Positions 1 to 5,804 of a stretch of 12,285 bases of DNA are shown here, piece by piece (positions within the stretch are counted from its first letter, which is position 1; each line of letters opens with the position of its first letter). A model generated the notes under the pieces. It ran no database searches and was not told the origin of the DNA. It worked only from the letters and a program-made list of their open reading frames with translations. Made by a program: the position numbers and the translations under genes. The DNA is from Syntrophomonadaceae bacterium. GTDB lineage: Bacteria; Bacillota; Dethiobacteria; SKNC01. The stretch spans positions 1 through 12,285 of the forward strand of contig PWHX01000063.1 in the NCBI GenBank assembly GCA_003555415.1, given 5' to 3'.

Positions 1-27
1 TACTGTCTACCAAGGAAAACACTTCTA

Positions 28-56
28 GTATATAAAATAATTATTGAGACAAACTA
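28..56 (+). promoter_or_regulatory. Candidate sigma-G-type promoter of the SASP gene
   Basis: A GTATA element (28-32) lies 17 bases before CAAACTA (50-56). Forespore sigma-G promoters typically have an ATA-containing -35 and a CATnnTA-like -10, so this pair is a one-mismatch fit to the -10 and sits about 33 bases before the SASP start. SASP genes of this class are normally transcribed by sigma-G, so the context agrees. The AT-rich background makes chance matches easy. Confidence 0.4.
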
Positions 57-89
57 AGACTACAAGTTAATTAAGGAGGTGATTTTTTA

Positions 90-350
90 ATGCCAGCAAA
101 TCAAAATAGGTCAGGTGGTAGAAACAGAATTCTGGTGCCTGGAGCAGAGCAGGCAATGGAAAACTTTAAATATGAAGTAGCTAATGAACTAGGAATAGAC
201 TATAACACTGATTTAGGAAACCTGACATCCCGTCAAAACGGTTATGTCGGTGGACTGATGGTTAAGAAAATGATTGCAGATTATCAAAGCAAAGCTTCTG
301 GGCAACCATATTCAGAGCAAGCAATAAGACAAAATGAAACGCAAGTCTAA
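90..350 (+). CDS. Alpha/beta-type small acid-soluble spore protein (SASP)
   Basis: This encodes an 86-residue DNA-binding spore protein that would coat and protect the chromosome in the dormant spore and be degraded at germination. The two family signatures are visible: KYEVANELGI at about residues 27-36, which contains the region cut by the germination protease Gpr, and LTSRQNGYVGGLMVKKMI at about 45-62, matching the conserved GxVGGxMVkkm block. Alpha/beta SASPs are usually 60-90 residues, so the length fits. The N-terminus is Asn/Gly/Arg-rich. The ATG start at 90 follows a strong AAGGAGGTGA site (73-82) with good spacing. It stands alone, between a possible sigma-G promoter and a strong hairpin terminator. 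Which SASP paralogue it is (sspA, B, C, D or F type) cannot be decided here, so no symbol is given. Confidence 0.95.
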   Translation: MPANQNRSGGRNRILVPGAEQAMENFKYEVANELGIDYNTDLGNLTSRQNGYVGGLMVKKMIADYQSKASGQPYSEQAIRQNETQV

Positions 351-353
351 TTA

Positions 354-390
354 TAAAGGGCGGACTGCAAAGGCAGTCCGCCCTTTAATT
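354..390 (+). terminator. Strong hairpin terminator after the SASP gene
   Basis: A perfect 15-bp stem (354-368 with 373-387) with a 4-base AAAG loop begins 3 bases after the SASP stop. The core arm is AAAGGGCGGACTGC. It is followed by only a short T-rich run (384-390, TTTAATT), so the stem is excellent and the U tract modest. It most likely ends SASP transcription. Confidence 0.8.
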
Positions 391-405
391 TGTGATAAAA
401 ATTAA

Positions 406-438
406 AACTGGCGGCTTTTTTAATAAAAGCCGCCAGTT
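406..438. other. Second perfect hairpin, function uncertain
   Basis: A perfect 14-bp inverted repeat (406-419 with 425-438; arm AACTGGCGGCTTTT) with a 5-base loop lies 19 bases beyond the SASP terminator. On the plus strand it is followed by purine-rich GGGAGAGGAG, not by a T run, so it does not look like a plus-strand terminator. On the minus strand the next bases are T-rich (TTTAATTTTT), so it could end minus-strand transcripts, though no minus-strand gene is visible nearby. Other options are a processing site or a 5' structure for the purine-rich region downstream. Confidence 0.6.
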
Positions 439-466
439 GGGAGAGGAGAAACCGGAGGAAGAGCTT

Positions 467-514
467 ATGGGGAAATTATTTGGCTCTTTAATTATTATTG
501 TGTCATCTTTTTAA
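467..514 (+). CDS. Possible 15-codon hydrophobic ORF after the SASP gene
   Basis: An ATG at 467 opens a 15-codon frame, MGKLFGSLIIIVSSF, ending at TAA 512-514. It follows GGAGG (454-458) at 8 bases, inside an unusually purine-rich stretch (439-463) that also has a second GGAG-like element. The peptide has one lysine and then a short hydrophobic stretch. A 6-bp inverted repeat (459-464 with 483-488) could fold over the start region. I do not recognise it. It may be a tiny membrane peptide, a leader, or chance in AT-rich DNA; the good ribosome site is the main support. Confidence 0.22.
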   Translation: MGKLFGSLIIIVSSF

Positions 515-545
515 AAAAATATACAAAAAAATAAAATAATTTTAA

Positions 546-574
546 TTGATTATTGTTTATAGTCTTGATAAAAT
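546..574 (+). promoter_or_regulatory. Sigma-A promoter of rsmD-coaD
   Basis: TTGATT (546-551) is separated by 17 bases from TAAAAT (569-574), and the -10 is preceded by TG at 566-567, giving an extended -10. It lies 33 bases before the rsmD start and just upstream of its ribosome site. Confidence 0.6.
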
Positions 575-607
575 TAATTAGGAAAAATCAGGAGGAATAA
601 AATAACG

Positions 608-1168
608 GTGAGAATCTTGGCAGGATACGCTAAGGGAAGAAAATTAAAAGGCTATTCCAGGAAAGACGTTAGGGTTACTTCGGGAAAAGTTAAAGGTGCA
701 TTTTTTAATGTAATTGGGCCGTATTTAGAAGAAAAAAAATTTCTTGACCTTTTTGCTGGAAGTGGAAGTGTAGGAATTGAGGCTTTGAGTAGAGGGGCGG
801 ATTATTGTGTTTTTATTGAAAAAAACGTAGAGTGTGTTAAAATAATTTATGAAAACCTAAAAATAGCAGGCGTAAGTAGTCCGGCCAAAATATTTAAAAT
901 GGATGTATCCCGAGGCTTAAAGAAAATGAAGAAGGACCAACTAGTTTTTGATTATATTTTTTTGGATCCACCTTATTTTAAGTATTTATATATTCCTATA
1001 TTAGAAAAGATTGCAGAAAGCAATATTTTAAAATTAAACGGGATTGTTATTGTAGAACACCACAAAAGTATTTTTTTGCCGGAAGCAATTAAAGGACTTC
1101 ATAAGAAACAGCTAAAAAAGTACGGGGACACCTGGATTACCTTTTATAACCTACAAAGGGAGGTTTAG
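608..1168 (+). CDS. rsmD: 16S rRNA (guanine(966)-N(2))-methyltransferase RsmD
   Basis: RsmD uses S-adenosylmethionine to methylate N2 of G966 (E. coli numbering) in 16S rRNA during 30S assembly. The 186-residue protein has the Rossmann methyltransferase layout: SAM-binding motif I LDLFAGSGSVG at about 46-56, catalytic DPPY at 120-123, and the family's C-terminal YGDTWITFY at about 172-180. The length is normal. The start is GTG at 608, preceded by AGGAGG at 590-595. The usual N-terminal RPTxDxxRxxxFN block reads RVTSGKVKGAFFN (about 22-34), with Pro and Asp replaced. coaD follows after 2 bases, and rsmD-coaD is a very common pair in Firmicutes, which strengthens both calls. Confidence 0.95.
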   Translation: MRILAGYAKGRKLKGYSRKDVRVTSGKVKGAFFNVIGPYLEEKKFLDLFAGSGSVGIEALSRGADYCVFIEKNVECVKIIYENLKIAGVSSPAKIFKMDVSRGLKKMKKDQLVFDYIFLDPPYFKYLYIPILEKIAESNILKLNGIVIVEHHKSIFLPEAIKGLHKKQLKKYGDTWITFYNLQREV

Positions 1169-1170
1169 AA

Positions 1171-1680
1171 TTGACAAAAACAGCTATATATCCCGGGAGT
1201 TTTGATCCGGTAACAAATGGCCATTTGGATATTATAGAGAGGGGCAGTAAAACTTTTGACCGATTAATTGTAGCCGTTTTAGAAAATCCCAGGAAAAAAC
1301 CTTTGTTTTCAGCTAAAGAAAGGTTAAAAATGCTAAATATTGTTTTAAAAAAATATCCTAATGTAGAAGTAGATTATTACCAGGGATTACTTATTAAATA
1401 TGCTGAACAAAAAAAAGCCCGTATAATTATTAAAGGGCTTAGAGCTATATCGGATTTTGAATATGAATTCCAGATGGCTATGATTAATCATAAACTTAAT
1501 CCCATGGTTGAGACTATGTTTATGATGACCAGTAGTAAGTTTTCATATTTGAGTTCAAGTATAGTAAAAGAGATTGCCAGCTATGAAGGATGTATTAAAG
1601 GATTGGTTCCAGATGAATTGTATGACATGATACTTGATAAATTTAATGACAGAGATATCCCATGTGATGCTAATCTTTAA
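1171..1680 (+). CDS. coaD: Phosphopantetheine adenylyltransferase (coenzyme A synthesis)
   Basis: CoaD transfers AMP from ATP to 4'-phosphopantetheine to make dephospho-CoA, the next-to-last step of CoA synthesis, in the cytoplasm. The 169-residue protein shows the nucleotidyltransferase fold: YPGSFDPVTNGHLD at 7-20 with the (H/T)xGH nucleotide-binding motif TNGH at 15-18, KGLRAISDFEYE at 88-99, and the C-terminal SxSSxVKE-type block LSSSIVKEIA at about 127-136. The length is close to the usual 160 residues. The start is TTG at 1171, preceded by AAAGGGAGGT (1156-1165), which overlaps the rsmD end, so the two genes are probably translationally linked. It shares its last 4 bases with the convergent ylbJ stop, leaving no room for a terminator between them. 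Confidence 0.97.
   Translation: MTKTAIYPGSFDPVTNGHLDIIERGSKTFDRLIVAVLENPRKKPLFSAKERLKMLNIVLKKYPNVEVDYYQGLLIKYAEQKKARIIIKGLRAISDFEYEFQMAMINHKLNPMVETMFMMTSSKFSYLSSSIVKEIASYEGCIKGLVPDELYDMILDKFNDRDIPCDANL
1409..1440 (-). terminator. Candidate minus-strand terminator inside coaD
   Basis: Read on the minus strand, AAGCCC and GGGCTT form a 6-bp stem (arms 1435-1440 and 1415-1420) around a 14-base loop. The stem is followed by six more T residues (1414 down to 1409). It would end ylbJ transcripts about 240 bases past the ylbJ stop. The stem is short and the loop large, so it may be weak; the sequence is also constrained as coaD coding DNA. Confidence 0.4.
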
Positions 1681-2924
1681 TGTTTCCAAAAACGCAGATA
1701 AATTAATACCACGTTTGATAATAAATATATAACCATAGAGATGGAAAACAAAATTAGTATAAATAGCAGTATTTTGCCACTGACAAATATTATTCTGTCT
1801 AGCCAAAAAACCATTGTGCTGTGGGGTTGGGTATATAAAAAAACGGGAACTGCTACATCCTTAAAAACAGCTTCTGTTGGTTTCATAATTAAATAAGTAT
1901 AAAAAGCTGCTAAGATTCCGTGTAATAAACGGGCGCAGGAAAAAGGAATTATGCTTAAGTCTGTTTTACTTATAATACTGGCTACTTGGGCATGAACTGA
2001 TAGCCCACTCCAGGCTATAATAGCTCCAGCAGCCATTGTTTTCTGTACCAGTGGAACCAATTCTCCAGCTGCCCCGGCTTTTTGGCAGCCAAGGGTTACC
2101 TCAAAGATACCGCTGATGAGAGAGGGTACTAGTTCAGGGTGCATTCCTAAAGGAGTTAAGATTTTTAAAAAAATAGAGGTTAATATTGCATTAATACCTA
2201 GTATATCCATCACCCTAATTATTACTGAGAATAATATAATGAAACCTCCTATAAGAAGTAGGGTATTTACAGAATTTCTTATTGCATCCCCCATGAGCTG
2301 TCCTATAGGGCGGCCGTCTTTTTTTCTGGCTTCGTATAAGCTTAAGAAGGCCCGGCTTAATATTTTCCCTTTTAGCCTGTAAGGTAGTGACATTTCGCTA
2401 CGCCTGTGAAAGCGCATGATTAAACCAATGGTAAGACTGGAAAGGTAATGGGAAATAGCTATGCTGGTTCCAATGGCAGCACTGCCAAACATGCCTACAG
2501 CTACTGCTCCAAACATAAACAGCGGGTCAGCTGTATTAGTAAAGCTCATCAACCTTTCACCTTCTGCTTTTGTACATATATTTTGTTCCCGTAACCGTGT
2601 AGTTAGTATAGATCCAATAGGGAATCCGCTGGCCAGACCCATGGCCATTACAAATGAGCCTTCTCCCGGAACGTTAAAGACAGGCCGCATGAGGGGCTCT
2701 AAAAGTACTCCCATAAAATGAACTACTCCAAGGCCCATTAATATTTCCGCGCTTATGAAAAATGGCAGCAATGCAGGGAATACAACATTCCACCATATAT
2801 TTAATCCTTCAACAGCAGCCTCGAAGGCATGTTCTGGAAACATAACGAGGGAGATAGTTACAAATACAGCTATACCTGCAGACAAGTAAGAATGAAGATA
2901 AGGTTTTAATTTTTTGAGATTCAA
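1677..2924 (-). CDS. ylbJ: Sporulation integral membrane protein YlbJ
   Basis: This is a polytopic membrane protein of the YlbJ family, related to nucleoside-recognition (Gate) domain proteins and known from B. subtilis to be needed for proper spore formation. Its exact activity is not established. It has about 415 residues with multiple hydrophobic segments, including ones near the N-terminus (about 15-32), in the centre and at the C-terminus. Conserved blocks include VVFPALLPFFISAEILMGLG, LLEPLMRPVFNVPGEGSF, MGLASGFPIGS and SFTNTADPLFMFGAVAVGMF. The frame is open to a GTG at 2933, but the only Shine-Dalgarno match, AGGGAG (2938-2933), runs into that GTG. It is correctly spaced (8 bases) for the TTG at 2924, so I start there. 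The gene is convergent with coaD and divergent from the patatin-like gene; a possible sigma-E promoter lies upstream. Confidence 0.93.
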   Translation of the reverse strand: MNLKKLKPYLHSYLSAGIAVFVTISLVMFPEHAFEAAVEGLNIWWNVVFPALLPFFISAEILMGLGVVHFMGVLLEPLMRPVFNVPGEGSFVMAMGLASGFPIGSILTTRLREQNICTKAEGERLMSFTNTADPLFMFGAVAVGMFGSAAIGTSIAISHYLSSLTIGLIMRFHRRSEMSLPYRLKGKILSRAFLSLYEARKKDGRPIGQLMGDAIRNSVNTLLLIGGFIILFSVIIRVMDILGINAILTSIFLKILTPLGMHPELVPSLISGIFEVTLGCQKAGAAGELVPLVQKTMAAGAIIAWSGLSVHAQVASIISKTDLSIIPFSCARLLHGILAAFYTYLIMKPTEAVFKDVAVPVFLYTQPHSTMVFWLDRIIFVSGKILLFILILFSISMVIYLLSNVVLIYLRFWKH

Positions 2925-2950
2925 AAGATTCACTCCCTGAATAAATGTAT

Positions 2951-2976
2951 AAAATATGATGGGTTAGTATAAATAT
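2951..2976 (-). promoter_or_regulatory. Candidate sigma-E-type promoter of ylbJ
   Basis: On the minus strand, an ATATT core (2976-2972) is followed after 13 bases by CATATTTT (2958-2951). Mother-cell sigma-E promoters have an ATATT-containing -35 and a CATAnnnT-like -10 about 13-15 bases apart. The implied transcript start would leave a leader of roughly 20 bases before the TTG at 2924. YlbJ is a sporulation protein, so the context fits, but the region is very AT-rich. Confidence 0.35.
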
Positions 2977-3023
2977 ATTTGAGGAAACATTTAATATACC
3001 AAAATTTTATGAGGTGGATTTCT

Positions 3024-3812
3024 ATGAAAAATAGGCCTAAAATTGGTTTGGCATTAAGTTCCGGGGCAGCAAGAGGGTTGGCCCACATAGGAATATTTAA
3101 AGTTTTTGAAGAGGAAAACATACCTGTAGATTATATAGCCGGCTCAAGTATTGGTGCCTTAATAGGGGCTTTATACTCTGTAGGGTTGCCCTCCAAAGTA
3201 TTGGAAGGCCTTGCTTTTTCTCTGGGAAGAAAGCATATGTTTGACTGGCAGCTTTCCAGACTAGGGGTTATAAGCGGGAAAAAAATAGAAGATATATTAA
3301 ATCTTTTAACTAAAGGTCAGAGTTTTGCGGATATTAAAATTCCTTTGGCCATAGTAGCAACAGATATTAATGAAGGTTCCCTTGTGGTGATTAAAGAAGG
3401 GCCTCTTACTTCCGCTGTTAGGGCTAGTATATCTGTGCCAGGCATCTTTCCTCCGGTTAAACATGAAGGAAGGATGCTAGTTGACGGGGGCGTTCTCTGC
3501 AGATTACCTGTCAATGAAGTTAAGGAAATGGGAGCCGATGTTGTAATAGCTGTTGATGTAGGCTTACATATTAAAAAAACAACCATCAATAATCTTTTTG
3601 ATGTAATAAGTCAGACTATTGATATAATGGGTAAAGAGATAATGGCAAACAATATAGTTAAAGCTGATTTATTAATTCTGCCGGATGTAGGGTCGGTAAG
3701 TCTGACCCATTTCCAAAAATCTGAAGAATGTATACAGGCTGGAGAAGAAGCTGCAAGAAAAGTTTTGCCAGAAGTTGAAAGTTTACTGAAGGAGAGAGGT
3801 TATATTGTTTAA
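3024..3812 (+). CDS. Patatin-like serine hydrolase, YlbK/RssA family
   Basis: This is a 262-residue patatin-family protein, predicted to be a lipid acyl hydrolase; substrates of bacterial RssA/YlbK members are poorly known. All catalytic elements are visible: an oxyanion-hole motif SSGAARG (12-18) where many relatives have GGGxRG, the nucleophile elbow GSSIG with Ser42, and the dyad Asp in DGG (Asp154). The frame is open back to an ATG at 2979. However, GAGGTG (3011-3016) lies 7 bases before the ATG at 3024, and the family N-terminus (KIGLALSSGAARG) starts there. There is no signal peptide, so it is probably cytoplasmic or membrane-associated. It overlaps the following protease gene by 8 bp. 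It sits where ylbK does in the B. subtilis ylb cluster. No convincing vegetative promoter was seen between 2940 and 3010. Confidence 0.9.
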   Translation: MKNRPKIGLALSSGAARGLAHIGIFKVFEEENIPVDYIAGSSIGALIGALYSVGLPSKVLEGLAFSLGRKHMFDWQLSRLGVISGKKIEDILNLLTKGQSFADIKIPLAIVATDINEGSLVVIKEGPLTSAVRASISVPGIFPPVKHEGRMLVDGGVLCRLPVNEVKEMGADVVIAVDVGLHIKKTTINNLFDVISQTIDIMGKEIMANNIVKADLLILPDVGSVSLTHFQKSEECIQAGEEAARKVLPEVESLLKERGYIV

Positions 3813-4854
3813 AACAAGAAATATAGTAATTGCATTAATTATTTTTTTAGTTTTAAGCTTTTTCCTGCAGGCGAATTATTTTGCTGTAAAACCGGGCACC
3901 ATTGAGGATTTAACAGAAATAATCTCTGTGGAAAATAATACAAATAATAACGGGAAATTTTATCTTGTTACAGTTGCACAGCAGCCAGCCAATTTAGTGC
4001 TTTTTTTTAATACCATCATAGATCCGGCTGTTGATTTAATTCCCAGGTGGCAAGTAATGCCACCTGATATGGACCCCGAAGAATATAATGACATGATGCT
4101 GCAGTGGATGAGAGACAGTCAAAACCTGGCAAAGGTAATTGCCTTGGAAAAAGTAGGTTACTCCATACCTGTAAAAAGCGATGGTGTGAAAGTAGTAGAT
4201 TTAATGGAAGACAGTCCGGCTCGCAATATTCTACAGCCGGGCGATATTATTCTTGAACTTGATGGTGAAAAAGGTTTGTTGGCGGAAGAACTGGTGGAAA
4301 ACATACAAGAGAAACAGCCAGGAGAAAGTGTTACCGTAACATTTAAACGAAACGATAAAATTTTTACGGAGGCAATTCCCACTGCTACCCATCCAGAAGA
4401 TGAAAATAAAGCAGGGCTTAAAATATATATCAGAACACTAAGGTGGGAACCGGAATTACCAGTTGATATTGAAATAGACACGGGAAAGATCGCAGGTCCT
4501 TCGGCAGGTTTGATGTTTGTCTTGGAAATAATTAATCAGCTTACATCGTATGATATTAGTAATGGGAAGAAAATTGCAGGAACAGGGACAATAAATTTAA
4601 AGGAGGAAATAGGTCCCATAGGTGGTGTTAAACAAAAAATAGCTGCGGCTGAAGATGTGGGAGCAGATATTTTTTTTGTTCCCTCAGAAAATATAGATGA
4701 GGCGCGTCTCGTTGCCAGAGATGTTCAACTGGTAGAAGTAAATAGTTTAGATGAAGTATTAAATTATTTAAAAGATATTTCCCTTATGACACCCTCACTT
4801 ACGATGATGAGGGTGTCGTTTATTAAGATGGGCAATGTAATGTATGTAATATAA
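3805..4854 (+). CDS. Membrane-anchored PDZ and Lon-type serine protease, YlbL/SepM family
   Basis: This 349-residue protein has one N-terminal membrane segment (about 7-24), an extracytoplasmic linker, a PDZ-like domain around 115-195 (including VVDLMEDSPARNILQPGDII), and a C-terminal Lon S16 protease domain. The Ser-Lys dyad is Ser233 in GPSAG and Lys278 in GPIGGVKQKIAAAE. SepM in streptococci trims a secreted peptide; YlbL's substrate is less clear, so an extracellular substrate here is inference. The start is TTG at 3805, inside the end of the upstream gene, with GGAGAG (3791-3796) 8 bases before it, so the two are probably translated together. The Lon domain seems to end near LNYLKDIS (about 319-326). 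The last 23 residues are encoded by and beyond a hairpin (4786-4819) and look like read-through. Confidence 0.92.
   Translation: MFKTRNIVIALIIFLVLSFFLQANYFAVKPGTIEDLTEIISVENNTNNNGKFYLVTVAQQPANLVLFFNTIIDPAVDLIPRWQVMPPDMDPEEYNDMMLQWMRDSQNLAKVIALEKVGYSIPVKSDGVKVVDLMEDSPARNILQPGDIILELDGEKGLLAEELVENIQEKQPGESVTVTFKRNDKIFTEAIPTATHPEDENKAGLKIYIRTLRWEPELPVDIEIDTGKIAGPSAGLMFVLEIINQLTSYDISNGKKIAGTGTINLKEEIGPIGGVKQKIAAAEDVGADIFFVPSENIDEARLVARDVQLVEVNSLDEVLNYLKDISLMTPSLTMMRVSFIKMGNVMYVI
4786..4819. other. Hairpin in the 3' end of the ylbL-like gene
   Basis: A perfect 10-bp inverted repeat (GACACCCTCA at 4788-4797 with 4808-4817), extended by a wobble and an A-T pair, has a 10-base loop. The bases after it (GTTTATTAAG) are only mildly T-rich. 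It resembles a decayed terminator, but the reading frame passes through it and stops at 4854. Confidence 0.55.
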
Positions 4855-4913
4855 CATTTTATTTTAAAATATATATTTTATTGGTGATAGTAACTGACCT
4901 ATCCTTTCCAATC

Positions 4914-4943
4914 TTGACAAAAAAGACAGGAATCAATTATAAT
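4914..4943 (+). promoter_or_regulatory. Consensus sigma-A promoter of yceD-rpmF
   Basis: Perfect TTGACA (4914-4919) and perfect TATAAT (4938-4943) are separated by 18 bases and lie about 30 bases upstream of the yceD start. This is the strongest vegetative promoter in the window and fits high expression of a ribosomal protein unit. The rest of the 4855-4973 gap is AT-rich, and I see nothing else in it. Confidence 0.85.
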
Positions 4944-4973
4944 TATCAATAGCTTAATGAAGAGGTGAGAAAG

Positions 4974-5498
4974 GTGAAAATCTACCTTGCCGATTTTAAG
5001 AAAGAGCAGGGAAACACAATTAATTATCATTTTTTAGTAAGTTCTGGAAATATTGACCTGCAAGATGAAGACTTCTCTTTAAGGGAATTAATAGCTTTTA
5101 ATGTAGCAGTAATTTTTACCGAAAATGCCTTAACTTTAATGGGTAACTTTAAAACAAAAGTAGAATTACCCTGCAGCAGGTGTTTAGAAAGTTTTATTTT
5201 GCATCTGGAAGGAGACATTCAGGAAAAGTTTAAAGAGCTTTCTTCAATTGAAGAACAGGAAGAGGTAATTTTAGAAGAACAGCTGCCGGAAGAATTCTTA
5301 AATGGTGAACCTTTCAATCTTGACAGTATTTTAAGGGATAATTTAATTCTGGCGCTACCCTTAAAACCTCTCTGTTCTGAAGAATGTAGAGGTTTGTGTC
5401 CTGTTTGTGGTGAAAATCTAAATGTAAATACATGTAACTGTGAAAAGGAAGTTATTGATCCTAGACTGGAAGACCTCAAAAAATTTTTCGAAAAATAG
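4974..5498 (+). CDS. yceD: YceD family (DUF177) protein linked to ribosome biogenesis
   Basis: This is a 174-residue DUF177 protein. Family members sit next to rpmF in most bacteria and have been tied to 23S rRNA or large-subunit maturation; the biochemical role is not settled. Visible features are the central PCSRCLE motif (Cys67 and Cys70) and a Cys-rich C-terminal part with CSEECRGLCPVCG and CNC (Cys134, 138, 142, 145, 154, 156), suggesting metal binding. The closing DPRLEDLKKFF block is typical. A longer frame opens at GTG 4965, but that codon is part of the Shine-Dalgarno sequence AGAGGTGAG (4961-4969). The GTG at 4974 is therefore the better start. It follows a consensus promoter and is cotranscribed with rpmF, 32 bases downstream. 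Confidence 0.92.
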   Translation: MKIYLADFKKEQGNTINYHFLVSSGNIDLQDEDFSLRELIAFNVAVIFTENALTLMGNFKTKVELPCSRCLESFILHLEGDIQEKFKELSSIEEQEEVILEEQLPEEFLNGEPFNLDSILRDNLILALPLKPLCSEECRGLCPVCGENLNVNTCNCEKEVIDPRLEDLKKFFEK

Positions 5499-5530
5499 AG
5501 TTTTTGTAGATTCCTGAGGAGGTGTAATAA

Positions 5531-5707
5531 TTGGCGGTTCCAAAAAGAAGATTATCAAAAGCCAGGGGAAGGCATAGACGTGCGCACTGGAAACTAAATT
5601 TACCTGGTGTTGTGAAGTGTCCTCAGTGTAATGAGGATAAGTTGCCCCATAGAGTATGTCCAAGTTGCGGCTTTTACAAAAATAAAGAAGTGATTAAAAC
5701 AAAATAG
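5531..5707 (+). CDS. rpmF: 50S ribosomal protein L32
   Basis: L32 is a small large-subunit protein. The frame gives 58 residues starting MAVPKRRLSKARGRHRR, the family's basic N-terminus (AVPKRRxSKxRxxxRR). It is followed by a zinc-ribbon with two CxxC pairs, Cys30/Cys33 (CPQC) and Cys43/Cys46 (CPSC), then a short basic tail. This is the Cys-containing, zinc-binding form of L32. The start is TTG at 5531, with a near-perfect AGGAGGTG (5517-5524) 6 bases upstream. The non-ATG start and short length make it easy to miss. It is the last gene of the yceD-rpmF unit and is followed within 10 bases by an intrinsic terminator. Confidence 0.97.
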   Translation: MAVPKRRLSKARGRHRRAHWKLNLPGVVKCPQCNEDKLPHRVCPSCGFYKNKEVIKTK

Positions 5708-5716
5708 GTTTAAAGT

Positions 5717-5747
5717 TTAGCAAGCTAATATAGCTTGCTAATTTTTT
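5717..5747 (+). terminator. Intrinsic terminator after rpmF
   Basis: An 11-bp perfect stem (5717-5727 with 5731-5741; core TAGCAAGCTA) with a 3-base ATA loop is followed by six T residues (5742-5747). It separates yceD-rpmF from the plsX-fab unit. Confidence 0.92.
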
Positions 5748-5775
5748 ACCTGCTTTAGATGATTTTTTCCTAAAC

Positions 5776-5804
5776 TTGTTTTTTAAAAAAAAATAGTATA
5801 TACT
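5776..5804 (+). promoter_or_regulatory. Probable sigma-A promoter of the plsX-fab cluster
   Basis: TTGTTT (5776-5781) and TATACT (5799-5804) are 17 bases apart. The -10 lies within a perfect 10-bp palindrome, AGTATATACT (5795-5804). A start near 5811 would give a leader of about 80 bases before plsX. As the unit is cut off from rpmF by a terminator, it needs its own promoter. I see no FapR-like or FabT-like operator. Confidence 0.6.

Noticed and set aside
1..57. Possible 3' end of an upstream gene (open frame to a TAA at 55-57).
   Set aside because: Only 18 codons, all three frames close within 60 bases, and no recognisable motif; it also overlaps the possible sigma-G promoter.
1555..1806. 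Minus-strand 83-codon frame across the coaD end.
   Set aside because: Shadow of coaD and ylbJ, with no ribosome site and no family resemblance. The same reasoning removed other opposite-strand frames inside rsmD, ylb and fab genes.
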